Translations under genes and position numbers: made by a program | Assembly: GCA_021774435.1 (NCBI GenBank) | Contig: JAJFJB010000087.1 | Coordinates: forward strand, 1-43,755 | Source of the DNA: Alphaproteobacteria bacterium | GTDB taxonomy: Bacteria; Pseudomonadota; Alphaproteobacteria; UBA8366; GCA-2717185 | DNA length: 43,755 nucleotides | Direction of reading: 5' to 3' | The notes under the pieces: generated by a model | The model's input: only the letters and a program-made list of their open reading frames with translations | Told to the model about the DNA's origin: nothing | Database searches by the model: none | In this document: one piece after another, positions 32,422 through 40,786 of the stretch | How the letters are laid out: every line of letters begins with the position of its first letter | How positions within the stretch are numbered: the first letter of the stretch is position 1

Positions 32422-34143
32422 TCAGGCTCGCGGTTTGGCTTCGCCGCCGCTCGCCATATGCATTGCTGCGAGATAGCCGAACACCAGTGCTGGCCCCAAG
32501 GTAATGCCGGGCCCGGGATAGGCGCCGGCCATGACCGAGTTCATATCGTTGCCGCAAGCGTAGAGCCCGGCGATAGGATCATCGTTCCGGTCCAATACGG
32601 CCCCGTCGCCGTTCGTTCGAATGCCGGCCGCCGTACCCAAATCCGCAGGATACAGTTTGACGGCGTAGTAGGGTGGTGTTGCCACCGGCCTCATACACGG
32701 GTTCGGCTCATTGGCCGGGTCGCCAACATATTTGTGGTAGGCGTTGCTGCCGCGACCGAACGCCGTATCGATCCCGTGCACGGCATCCGCATTATAGAGA
32801 TCCACGGTCGCAACCAAATGGTTTGGGTCGACGCCGATCTTTCGCGCCAGTTCCTCCAGGGTCGCAGCCTTGATCAAATAACCGCCGCGCAAATAGGGTG
32901 CGAGCCGCAGGGTCATTGGCTTCACCGCGCCAAGTCCATACTGCCAAATCGATTGCCGGTCGCAGATCAGGTAGGCCGGGATTGTCGGGCTTTGATTGTG
33001 GGTGCGAAACATCGCTTGGACGAAATCGTGGTACGAATTCGATTCGTTGGTAAAGCGCCGGCCGTCGGCATTCACCGCCAGCATGCCAGGCTTGCCTCTG
33101 TCGGTGACCGTGTGGGGGTAGATGCCCGGGCTGCCGTCCGCACGCGTGAAACGCGAGATCGGCGCCCAGAACGCGTTGCTGACATTGTCCTCTGAGATAT
33201 AGCCTCCGGCGTCCAGAGCCAGATTCAGTCCGTCGCCGCTATCGCCTTCCGACGCGGCCGAATGCATGTCCGCTTCCGGGGGCAAGAGGCGCTTTCGTAG
33301 ATCGGGATTGTGCGAAAATCCGCCTGCCGCGAGAACGACACCACGGCGAGCACGGAGCACCTTCGAACCCGACGAGGTTTCGATCTCGACCCCGGCGATG
33401 CGATTATCCTCTTTCACCAGACGTTTCGTCGTGGTGTTGACCGCGATTGGCACGTTGAGCGCGAGAAGGGATTTCAGCAACCGCCCGGCAAGCGCGTTGC
33501 CGAGCACAAGGTTGGCGCCACGGTGGAGACTGATGCGGTCGATGGCGTAGGACAACAGAAGCCGCGCCACGCGCAACGCCGACGCGGGGGAGCGGAATAT
33601 CTGCCGGAAGTGCGCGATATCGGGCCGCGCCACCATCATGCTCCCGAACAGCGTAAACTCCGGCAGCGGCGGCCGCAGGAGCGTGAACGCTTCACCCAAC
33701 TCGCGCGCGTCCAGGGCGACAGGCTCCATGACGCGCCCGCCCAAGGTGGCGCCAGGCGCGTCCGGGTAGTAGTCGGGGTAGAAGGCAAGCGGTGTCAATT
33801 GGACGTGGCTGTTCCGGTCGAAATAGTCGATCGCGCGCGGTGCCTCCCGCAAGAAGCTTCGTCGCAGCACCGCGCCACCGCCCTCTCCAGCGGTCTCATC
33901 GATATAGGTCTGTGCGGCATCTGCGGTATCAGCGCCGCCGACCGAACCCATTTTCGAATTGTTCGGTGCCCAAACCATGCCCCCCGACAGGGCCGTAGTG
34001 CCACCGACATAGGCGGTTTTTTCAATGACGAGCGTCTGCAAACCTTCATTCGCGGCGACGACGGCAGCGGCCATGCCGCCCGCGCCGGCGCCCAGCACGA
34101 TTACATCGTAGGCATCTGAAATAGTCGGATTGCCGATATCCAA
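32422..34143 (-). CDS. FAD-binding 3-ketosteroid-delta1-dehydrogenase-like protein
   Basis: Flavoprotein of about 573 residues of the fumarate reductase/3-ketosteroid-delta1-dehydrogenase family. The FAD motif is YDVIVLGAGAGGMAAAVVAANEG, VIEKTAYVGGTTALSGGMVWAPNN (residues about 10-65, cited in parts); RGVVLAAGGFSHN and the C-terminal GLYACGNDMNSVMAGAYPGPGITLGPALVFGYLA (in parts: YACGNDMNS, PGPGITLGPALVFG) are typical of KstD-like dehydrogenases. The start is uncertain: TTG at 34143 follows GAGAGGGCAGGAT and fits the family; a TTG at 34209 would add 22 residues. It is first in an operon with the cupin gene. It probably introduces a double bond next to a keto group; a steroid is not required. 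Confidence 0.85.
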   Translation of the reverse strand: MDIGNPTISDAYDVIVLGAGAGGMAAAVVAANEGLQTLVIEKTAYVGGTTALSGGMVWAPNNSKMGSVGGADTADAAQTYIDETAGEGGGAVLRRSFLREAPRAIDYFDRNSHVQLTPLAFYPDYYPDAPGATLGGRVMEPVALDARELGEAFTLLRPPLPEFTLFGSMMVARPDIAHFRQIFRSPASALRVARLLLSYAIDRISLHRGANLVLGNALAGRLLKSLLALNVPIAVNTTTKRLVKEDNRIAGVEIETSSGSKVLRARRGVVLAAGGFSHNPDLRKRLLPPEADMHSAASEGDSGDGLNLALDAGGYISEDNVSNAFWAPISRFTRADGSPGIYPHTVTDRGKPGMLAVNADGRRFTNESNSYHDFVQAMFRTHNQSPTIPAYLICDRQSIWQYGLGAVKPMTLRLAPYLRGGYLIKAATLEELARKIGVDPNHLVATVDLYNADAVHGIDTAFGRGSNAYHKYVGDPANEPNPCMRPVATPPYYAVKLYPADLGTAAGIRTNGDGAVLDRNDDPIAGLYACGNDMNSVMAGAYPGPGITLGPALVFGYLAAMHMASGGEAKPRA

Positions 34144-34313
34144 ATCCTGCCCTCTCTGTTGCGGTTTTCCAAAACCCGACTCGAGTGCGACGGGGCTTGC
34201 GACGCTCAAATCGAGAATATGCCAGGCCGGTCCAATGTCTGGATACCTATCCTAGGCGCACATGGTCCCACGTACTAATGGACAATCAAGACGCAACCGA
34301 GAGAACGACATTA

Positions 34314-34510
34314 TGAACGCTATTACGCTTCGCACGATGATGGGGGACTATCCCCTTACCAGGGCGCTCAAGAGCGGCGACCTCGTTTCGCCACATGAGA
34401 TATTCGGTTTCGCGGACGTAAAGACGCCGAATACCGCATTCGACCATGGGTGTGACGATGACGCGCAAACGGCGACTACGTCAATGATTGAGGAGACCCC
34501 ATGGCAGTAA
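34314..34510 (+). pseudogene. Truncated copy of the dihydroxyphthalate decarboxylase-like gene
   Basis: The first 45 codons (MNAITLRTMMGDYPLTRALK, SGDLVSP, FADVKTPNTAF) repeat the start of the gene at 14866: about 115 of 135 bases agree by eye. After AFDH the frame runs into unrelated sequence and stops at 34510; the rest of the family's domains are missing. The upstream bases are not like those before the full gene. Most changes are at third positions, so the copy was under selection or came from a related gene before truncation. It lies between the flavoprotein gene and the tartrate dehydratase gene. Confidence 0.85.
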
Positions 34511-34536
34511 ACAATATGTCTCGATTTTGCAGCTAT

Positions 34537-35700
34537 TTATACGAGCTTGATTAGGACCTCATTCCAGAGATTGGCTTTAAGCTCGAAACCAACGCCGGGC
34601 GCATCCGGCAGCGTAATGCGGCTTGCCTCGACGGTTGTCTGGTCGGCGAAGCCGCCGAATGGCTGGAACACGCCCGGGTAGCTTTCATTACCACCGAGGC
34701 CAAGGCCGGCTGCGATGTTGAGCGCGAACTGATGGCCGCCATGAGGAATGCAACGCCGGCGCGACCAACCGAGATCGCCCAGCATTGCCAACACATCCAG
34801 ATACTCGACCAAGCCATAGGACAACGGCGGGTCGACCTGCAACCAATCCCGATCCGGGCGCATGCCGGCATAGCGAATCAAATTGCGGGCATCTTGCACG
34901 GAGAACAGGTTCTCGCCCGTCGCCATGGCGCCTGGATAAACCTCCCCCAGCACCGCCTGCAGCTGGAAGTCCAACGGATCGCCCGCTTCTTCATACCAGA
35001 ACAAATCATAGGGCTTGAGCATCTCGGCATAGGCAACCGCGGTCTCCAGATCGAACCGCCCGTTGGCGTCCACCGCGAGGCGCCGGCCGGCGCCGACTAC
35101 CTCCAGCACCGCTTCGATACGGGCCTTGTCGTCGTCAATGCCGTCACCGCCGATTTTCATCTTCACAACGTCGTAGCCGAGATCCAGATAACCCTGCATT
35201 TCAGCCTTGAGCGCCGCCAACCCCTTGCCCGGATAGTAGTAGCCGCCAGCAGCGTAAACAAAGACGCTGTCATCCGCCTGGCCGCCATTATAGCGGTCGG
35301 CCAACAGACGCCAGAGCGGCAGGCCATGCGCTTTCGCCAGCGCGTCCCATAGCGCCATGTCGAGGGTGCCGATTGCGACGGAACGCTCACCGTGACCGCC
35401 TGGTTTCTCATTCACGCGCATGGCCCTGTTGAACGCGATGGGATCAATAAAGCCGTCGGCGTCAACAAGTGTCTCGGGATCGGCGGCCTGGATGCGGGGA
35501 ATGAAGCGCTCGCGCATCATGGAGCCCTGGCCATAGCGTCCATTCGAGTTAAAGCCATAACCTATGACCGGCTTCCCATCCTTCACCACATCCGTCACCA
35601 CCGCGACGGCGCTGCAGGTCATCTGGCTGAAATCCACATAGGCATTGCGGATGTCAGACTTGAGGGATGCTGTGTTCTCGATGATGTCAACGATGCGCAT
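34537..35700 (-). CDS. tarD: D-tartrate dehydratase (TarD-like)
   Basis: Enolase-superfamily dehydratase of 387 residues, expected to turn D-tartrate into oxaloacetate. It follows the Bradyrhizobium TarD sequence closely as I recall it: IGYGFNSNGRYGQG, NEKPGGHGERSVAIGTLDMALWDA, VYAAGGYYYPGKG, LAVDANGRFDLET, ATGENLFSVQDARNLIRY and IPHGGHQFALNIAAGLGLGG. Catalytic candidates are Lys180/Lys182 (VVKMKIG), metal ligands Asp211, Glu237 and Glu263, and His320. GAGAAAAA upstream of the ATG is a modest ribosome site. Downstream lies the truncated decarboxylase-like copy. It appears monocistronic. The family assignment is strong; the substrate is inferred from identity of motifs and was not tested. Confidence 0.88.
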   Translation of the reverse strand: MRIVDIIENTASLKSDIRNAYVDFSQMTCSAVAVVTDVVKDGKPVIGYGFNSNGRYGQGSMMRERFIPRIQAADPETLVDADGFIDPIAFNRAMRVNEKPGGHGERSVAIGTLDMALWDALAKAHGLPLWRLLADRYNGGQADDSVFVYAAGGYYYPGKGLAALKAEMQGYLDLGYDVVKMKIGGDGIDDDKARIEAVLEVVGAGRRLAVDANGRFDLETAVAYAEMLKPYDLFWYEEAGDPLDFQLQAVLGEVYPGAMATGENLFSVQDARNLIRYAGMRPDRDWLQVDPPLSYGLVEYLDVLAMLGDLGWSRRRCIPHGGHQFALNIAAGLGLGGNESYPGVFQPFGGFADQTTVEASRITLPDAPGVGFELKANLWNEVLIKLV

Positions 35701-36024
35701 GTATTTTTCTCTGTGTTTTGGCGTGAGATGCGTTGTTTATACCGGTGTTCTATCACGGCCTAGCTTCAAACCCACGCTGTGGCGATAAATGTGACGGCCG
35801 CTGCAACGCGTCTGATCAAGGAGAGTGCTGAACGAGAATCAGCGGAGCGGCCTTCGCAACCACGTCAAACCTCGCCCGATTTACGTCTGCTCTCCCCCAG
35901 CTTCAAATGTGCCGGGCGGTATCACGTTTTGGTAAATATTGACCCAACTCGGAAGTGGCGCGCACAAAAACGACGGCTCATGAGAGCCGCCGGTTCTGTA
36001 TCGATATGTTAGTTTAAGTTGGCG
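35701..36024. other. Intergenic region with terminator
   Basis: A 324-base gap between the tartrate dehydratase and the PEP-CTERM gene, both on the minus strand. It holds the dehydratase promoter region and, near 35966-35989, the terminator of the PEP-CTERM gene listed separately. An open frame of 77 codons on the plus strand (35779-36012) shows no family resemblance. Confidence 0.4.
35966..35989 (-). terminator. Probable Rho-independent terminator of the PEP-CTERM gene
   Basis: On the minus strand a 6-bp stem CGGCTC/GAGCCG (35974-35979 and 35984-35989) with a 4-base loop is followed after three bases by TTTTT (35970-35966). It begins about 35 bases beyond the stop codon of the PEP-CTERM gene. 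Confidence 0.6.
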
Positions 36025-36702
36025 TTACGCCGCCTTACGCCGCCGCGCGAAGCCGAGCCCAACAAGGCCGACGCCGAACAGAGCCAGCGTAGCGGGTTCG
36101 GGTACACCTATTGCGACCCGCTGCGGATCATCAAATTCAATATTATCGATGATAACGTCGTTGAACCCGTCGATTTCGATGCGGCGTATGTCACTTACAC
36201 CGAGGGTTCCAACGGTCAATGTCTCAAAGAACTGCTGACCATTGTTACCTGCCCCACCAAGGGCACTAATCGCCTCAGATAATAAATTATCGCCAGCGTC
36301 AAATGCTTTGATGGAACCGATCCCGGTCGCATCGCTCACATACGAGAACGAAACGGATGACACGAATGCTGCCGACACCTGATCGGCCGGATCCACGAAC
36401 GTGATGATTAGATCAGCCGTAGAAGAGGTGACCCCTAGAATCCGGAGACCCTGGGTGCCGCTCAGCAGACCAGTAAGATCTGGACCACCGATCGTAGCAT
36501 CTCCTGTAATATCGACGACTTCGCCTAGGTCGGCGGTGGAGGAAGTAAAGACAGCGCCAACATTCGTGAACTGGTTGGTGACCTCTGTCCCTATAGTAAG
36601 TGCATTGAAGTCAATCACCACGGCGTTAACAGGCGACGCAATCGACCAAATCGTGGCGAACCCCAAGAAAAATGCAACAACTTTAGATTTCGTGTTTTTC
36701 AT
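36025..36702 (-). CDS. PEP-CTERM sorting-domain protein
   Basis: Exported protein of 225 residues. The start has a signal peptide (MKNTKSKVVAFFLGFATIWS then SPVNA, cut near residue 26). The end has the PEP-CTERM sorting signal: VPEPATLALFGVGLVGLGFARRRKAA, i.e. the VPEP motif, a membrane helix and an arginine cluster, cleaved by exosortase (EpsH/XrtA). The body is rich in beta-strand-forming, Thr/Ser/Asp-rich sequence, as in surface or extracellular-matrix proteins. No exosortase or polysaccharide gene is in the window. The start at 36702 is preceded by GGTGGG. The upstream region is AT-rich compared with the rest, perhaps a sign of separate origin. Confidence 0.88.
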   Translation of the reverse strand: MKNTKSKVVAFFLGFATIWSIASPVNAVVIDFNALTIGTEVTNQFTNVGAVFTSSTADLGEVVDITGDATIGGPDLTGLLSGTQGLRILGVTSSTADLIITFVDPADQVSAAFVSSVSFSYVSDATGIGSIKAFDAGDNLLSEAISALGGAGNNGQQFFETLTVGTLGVSDIRRIEIDGFNDVIIDNIEFDDPQRVAIGVPEPATLALFGVGLVGLGFARRRKAA

Positions 36703-37114
36703 TCGTCTACCCACCTGGATTCTTCCGAAAAATCATCCCTATGGCATTCCAAGCAAGAAACATGCTGACATTCGTATATTGTTTAATATCAAAGCTCTAC
36801 GAAGTTTTATTTTTTGCACATCGAACTGAACGTAAAGAATCCCGACACGGAAAATGCCGATTCAACGCTTGTCCTGGCGCTGCTGCTAAAATAAATTACC
36901 TTAGTAACAATGACTTAAGGTGACAGCTTGATGGAATCGGCGCAACGTAAATAGTGTAAAGAAATGCGTCACCTTCCCGAAAGGCGGCGTGAGGCTAGAA
37001 CTGGTGATGGAAGGAATGTCGCTTCTTGGCTAGAAAGCGAACTTGCGCAGAACCAATTTAACTTCCGCAGTTCCCCCAGTGTCCGACATTAGCGCCCTGT
37101 TGTCGGCTTCCCGT
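36703..37114. other. AT-rich intergenic region
   Basis: About 410 bases between the PEP-CTERM gene and the luciferase-like gene, both minus-strand, so it holds the former's promoter and the latter's 3' end. The part 36720-36900 is visibly more AT-rich than the surroundings. A 6-bp inverted repeat CCGACA/TGTCGG (37083-37088 and 37101-37106) lies just after the luciferase-like stop and might be a weak terminator; no T-run follows. No gene recognised. Confidence 0.35.
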
Positions 37115-38113
37115 TCACCCGGCGGCGGGAGCGCATCCGGCAATGGTGCGTTCGAACGTTTCCACAATGGGCTCACCAATCGGAAAGGGCGCAATGATCG
37201 GAAGATCGAGCCCTGCGGCACGGTATGATTCCAGCCGCTCGCAACATTCAGCAGGTGTGCCGTAGATCGTGAGTGTCTGGATCATCCGGCGGTCGACCAC
37301 GCTGGCCGCGCCCGCGGCATCCCCCTTTGCCCACGCCGTCTCGAGCGCCTCGGCTTCGGCCGCGAAACCTATCTCGGAGAAGTAATTCCGATAGTACACC
37401 ATCGACCCATACCGGGCGATTTGCTCGCGACTCGCCCGTTCGACACGTTCCGTATCGTCACTGACGCAGGTTCGTAGGTAGCTCGCAATGCGAACCTCAT
37501 CGGGAGACCGCCCCGCCTCGCGGGCGCCCGCTCGTACATGCGCAATTGCTTCGCGAATTCGGTCCGGCGTAGCCCAATTCATTAGCACCCCATCGGCAAA
37601 GGCCCCGGCCATCCGCAGCATGGCCGGGCGCAGCGCTGCTACGTAGACCGGCACCGGGGACGGCGGCGTACAATCCACACGAAATCGCCCTATCTTATAA
37701 ATGTCGCCGACATGCTCGACGCTCTCCCCGCGCAACAGCCGTCTCGCAATCTCCACGAACTCCCTTGTGTGGGCGAGGGGACGGGAGAACGCTATGCCAT
37801 GCCCGCCAACGAGTGCATCTTTGTGGCCGATCCCGACACCCAGTATGACTCGACCCGGCGCTATCGCCGCAGCGGTGGCTGCGGCGGCAGCGGTCAAGGT
37901 GGGCTGGCGGCCGAAGACCGGCACAATTCCGGTACCTAGTGTTATCCGCTTGGTCGTAGCGACCAGTGCGATGAGTTCGGCGATCGCGTCGCGGCCCATG
38001 CTTTCGGGGAGCCAGGCGTTCTGGTATCCAGCCTCCTCGGCAGTCGTGGCAAGGCGACGCATGTCAGCAAGTGACAAATCGGCGTCGCGGATGCGTACTC
38101 CAATGGCGCTCAT
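37115..38113 (-). CDS. Luciferase-like (LLM) flavin-dependent oxidoreductase
   Basis: Second bacterial-luciferase-superfamily enzyme, 332 residues. It opens with MSAIGVRIRDADLSL, then GYQNAWLPESMGRDA, ITLGTGIVPVFGRQP, APGRVILGVGIGHKDALVGGHG and PVPVYVAALRPAMLRMAGAFADGVLMNW, which are typical LLM landmarks; the phosphate-binding part of the flavin site is in the last stretch. It reads like the mycobacterial F420-dependent type but may use FMN. GGTGGAG precedes the ATG by about ten bases. It differs clearly from the enzyme at 11374 (length and start). Monocistronic by spacing (about 410 bases to the next gene downstream). Substrate unknown. Confidence 0.88.
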   Translation of the reverse strand: MSAIGVRIRDADLSLADMRRLATTAEEAGYQNAWLPESMGRDAIAELIALVATTKRITLGTGIVPVFGRQPTLTAAAAATAAAIAPGRVILGVGIGHKDALVGGHGIAFSRPLAHTREFVEIARRLLRGESVEHVGDIYKIGRFRVDCTPPSPVPVYVAALRPAMLRMAGAFADGVLMNWATPDRIREAIAHVRAGAREAGRSPDEVRIASYLRTCVSDDTERVERASREQIARYGSMVYYRNYFSEIGFAAEAEALETAWAKGDAAGAASVVDRRMIQTLTIYGTPAECCERLESYRAAGLDLPIIAPFPIGEPIVETFERTIAGCAPAAG

Positions 38114-38604
38114 GAATTCGACTCCACCTGGAAAATAATTCGGAAATAAATCATCGTAACGGCTTGGAATGGCACTCTAACCGGTATTTCTGACATGGAC
38201 GCCTAAGCGCCCAATAAACGAGGGCAAAACCTATACTCCGAAAACAGCATTGTCATGTCGCGCTGCAAAAGTGCAGGTAGAAAGATGTCGTCGTCTCCTT
38301 AAGATTTGGAACCGCTCAATGTAATCGAGAATGTCAGCTCCCGCCATCTAGCGACCATCGGGCGCACGGAATTTTTTGAGGATTTGGGAACGGTGAAACT
38401 CAAACTGGCTAACACATCCTTTCAAGCGTCAGGAGTTGCTTTGTCTCGATTCCGAGATATTCGAAATGGCAATTAATCGCTTCAACTAGTTCTTCTGTGC
38501 TCACGTCGTTGCGGGGACGCTGGCGCAACACCCAAACCTTTCGGCCTGAACCGTAATCCGGTACACAAGTATGCAAACGATAATCAAATTGGGAGAGGGG
38601 CATC
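38114..38604. other. Intergenic region, possible third cyclase relic
   Basis: A 491-base divergent spacer between the luciferase-like gene and the VOC gene. In the plus frame 38303-38476 the translation includes RTEFFEDLGTVKLKLANTSFQ, which resembles the FEDLGxxxLKNxxxPV end of class III cyclases, but the match is short and I only flag it. A minus-strand frame of 65 codons at 38409-38606 has no family likeness and overlaps the VOC gene's ribosome site. Otherwise nothing recognised. Confidence 0.35.
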
Positions 38605-39528
38605 ATGTTGCCAGCACCACGGTTTCATCATCTCCATCTGCGGTCCATCGATCCCGCAGCCGCAATCGGCTTCTACGTGCGGCAGTTTCCCACCTGCGCA
38701 AGCGGAACGTGGGCCGGTCTGCCCGCCTTACTGTCGCCCAACGACGTGATGATACTGTTCGACCAGATGGATGCGCCGCCGCCGAAAGCACCGCAAAGCG
38801 CAATCTGGCATTTCGGCTGGCACGTCACCGATAGCCGCGCCACGGTGGGCACTTTCGATGCAAGAGAGGAGGTTACGGCGCTGCCGCTTTATAATGGGGT
38901 CGAGGACGGCTATGTCCTGCTGAGTAGCGATACATGGTTCCGTAGCGGCGACAAACTCGGAGTCAGTAAGTCGCAGATCGCCGAACTCCGCGCGCAAGGG
39001 ACGCCGGTTCCCGGCGGGTCAGGCTTCGCTTATTTTGAAGGACCCGAAGGCGCATTGTTCGAGATTGCCGGCGATTACCCAGAAGAAAGGTTCAACCATA
39101 TTCACATGTGGCAGGAAGACCCGTTATGCGCCCAGCTTTGGTACCAAGAACATTTTAACGCGGTACCACGTGCCAGTTTCGGCGATGTTGGCGTAACAGA
39201 AGCCGATTGCAGGGTGCCACGCACAGACGAGCACACCTTTCCGGCACTGAAGCGGGAGGGGATGTTCCGCGCGCCGCGCGGCGGCGTGACCTTCGGCGAT
39301 GTGGATCTGATCTGGTATCCCAATCAGGGCGAAACGCCGCTTGTGTCTTCCCTCGGCCAATTTCAGGACCACTTGGCCCTGTCAGTCGCCGATCTGGATG
39401 CGTGGATCGCCAAGCTCAAGGCTGAGGACGTCACCTTTCTTTCGGATGTTTACCCCTTGGGTGACACGCGGGCGGTTATGCTCGAAGGGCCCAGCCGGGA
39501 GGGCTTGGAGTTGGTGGAAGCACCTTAA
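38605..39528 (+). CDS. VOC superfamily protein (glyoxalase/extradiol dioxygenase fold)
   Basis: Protein of 307 residues with two vicinal-oxygen-chelate modules: the first starts at PRFHHLHLRSIDPAAAIGFYVRQF (residues 4-27, in parts) and the second ends with DHLALSVADLDAWIAKLKAEDVTFL and GPSREGLELVE. Candidate metal ligands are the His of HHLHL, the Glu of LFEIAG, the His of DHLALSV and the Glu of LELVE. Such proteins are isomerases, lyases or ring-cleaving dioxygenases; which one is not clear. The ATG at 38605 follows GGGAGAGGGGCATC. Monocistronic, convergent with the lactonase gene downstream, with 53 bases between the stops. Confidence 0.83.
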   Translation: MLPAPRFHHLHLRSIDPAAAIGFYVRQFPTCASGTWAGLPALLSPNDVMILFDQMDAPPPKAPQSAIWHFGWHVTDSRATVGTFDAREEVTALPLYNGVEDGYVLLSSDTWFRSGDKLGVSKSQIAELRAQGTPVPGGSGFAYFEGPEGALFEIAGDYPEERFNHIHMWQEDPLCAQLWYQEHFNAVPRASFGDVGVTEADCRVPRTDEHTFPALKREGMFRAPRGGVTFGDVDLIWYPNQGETPLVSSLGQFQDHLALSVADLDAWIAKLKAEDVTFLSDVYPLGDTRAVMLEGPSREGLELVEAP

Positions 39529-39581
39529 CCATTCGTCTCAAGGACAGAACAGACTCAACTGTGAAATCACGCGCGCGGCAG

Positions 39582-40769
39582 CTAGGTCAGCCCGATCATC
39601 CCGGCCCAGTATTGACGCTGAGTACCGGCCGTCTCGACGTCGTAGCTGCGCACGAAAGAAAGCGCGCCATCCTCGCCGACCCGAAAGACCGAAAGCGCCG
39701 CCGGCACCCGCCGGATCCTATTTTCCTCCGCGACGGACAACGCCATGATGCTGGCCGCAACCAGTAACCGCCCGCTTGGATCGACCGCAAAGGTGCGGAC
39801 ATGAAACGAATGCGTCGGCGCATGCTGGATCAGCGCTGGCTCGCCCGTGTCGGGATCGATCGCGAAGACGGCAATGTTGTTCTCGCCGCCTTGGAACAAG
39901 TTGCCGCCGCCGGAGTCGATGCTGTGGTCGGACCGGTTGACCACGTAGACGAACCGCCCGCCGGGATGGACATGGATTGGCCCGCCAAGCTGCCGGGGCC
40001 GGACGTTGCTGGGCGCCGCCAGGGTATCGCGTATGTAGGAAGGTTCCGGCTCTATGTGGCCGTCGGGACAGACGAACATGTGCAGGCGGTTCGTGCGCTC
40101 GTCGGAAACGTACATCCATGGCCGCGTCGGATGGAAGGCGACGTGACGCGGGCCGAAACCGTATCCGCCGCCCGGCGCGATCGCCTGGCCAGGCGATAAT
40201 ATACCATCCTCAAGGCCGAAGGTTCTCAGCGCCCCCGGGGCCTCGGGCTTGTCAGGCTGTGCGTCGATCCCCCGGTCTGAGATCAGGACCGCGCGGCCAG
40301 CAGGAAAAACCATGACTTGGTGCGGGTAATTCCCGCATTCCAACGCTCCATCTTGGAGCACGGACGCGCCAAGCGTACCGTCCGCCTCGATGCGGTGGAC
40401 AGTCATGCCGCCGCCGTTGAAATTATGAGCGCAGATTACGTACTTGCCGGCCGGATCCACGCAGATATGCACTGCCCGGCGCGCTGTCGGACGGGGCGTG
40501 CCGTGCGGATGCAGCGTACCATCCGGCGCGATGGTAAACGCGGAGACATGGTTGTGGTCCGACTGAACCCCGGCACCACCGCTGCTGGTCGCGATATACA
40601 GGAACCCGCCTTTTGGATGCGGCCAGACATATTGCACCTTGGCCAGCATCTGTACACTTCGGCCCACGGCAAGCGTCGCAGCCGCCACGTCGACATCATA
40701 GTGCGTGAGGCGGTCGTCGACCGCGCTATAAAGCGCAGCTCTGGCCTTCTTGGACGTGGAAGCGGACAT
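39582..40769 (-). CDS. Lactonase family beta-propeller protein
   Basis: Seven-bladed beta-propeller of about 395 residues related to 6-phosphogluconolactonase/carboxymuconolactone cyclase (COG2706), likely to open or close a lactone. Typical parts are PHPKGGFLYIATSSGG, HICVDPAGKYVICAHNFNGG, GPRHVAFHPTRPWMYVSDE, GGPIHVHPGGRFVYVVNRSD and THSFHVRTFAVDPSGRLLVAAS, repeating roughly every 45 residues. No signal peptide. The ATG at 40769 is chosen; TTG at 40790 overlaps the stop of the preceding gene and is an alternative. It is the last of three minus-strand genes, 17 bases after the cupin-like gene, so co-transcribed with it. Confidence 0.86.
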   Translation of the reverse strand: MSASTSKKARAALYSAVDDRLTHYDVDVAAATLAVGRSVQMLAKVQYVWPHPKGGFLYIATSSGGAGVQSDHNHVSAFTIAPDGTLHPHGTPRPTARRAVHICVDPAGKYVICAHNFNGGGMTVHRIEADGTLGASVLQDGALECGNYPHQVMVFPAGRAVLISDRGIDAQPDKPEAPGALRTFGLEDGILSPGQAIAPGGGYGFGPRHVAFHPTRPWMYVSDERTNRLHMFVCPDGHIEPEPSYIRDTLAAPSNVRPRQLGGPIHVHPGGRFVYVVNRSDHSIDSGGGNLFQGGENNIAVFAIDPDTGEPALIQHAPTHSFHVRTFAVDPSGRLLVAASIMALSVAEENRIRRVPAALSVFRVGEDGALSFVRSYDVETAGTQRQYWAGMIGLT

Positions 40770-40786
40770 CGGCGCCGAACCTGATC

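Noticed and set aside
35779..36012. Plus-strand open frame of 77 codons
   Set aside because: No domain; it runs through the terminator hairpin of the PEP-CTERM gene.
38409..38606. Minus-strand open frame of 65 codons upstream of the VOC gene
   Set aside because: No family likeness, and it overlaps the ribosome site and start of the VOC gene.
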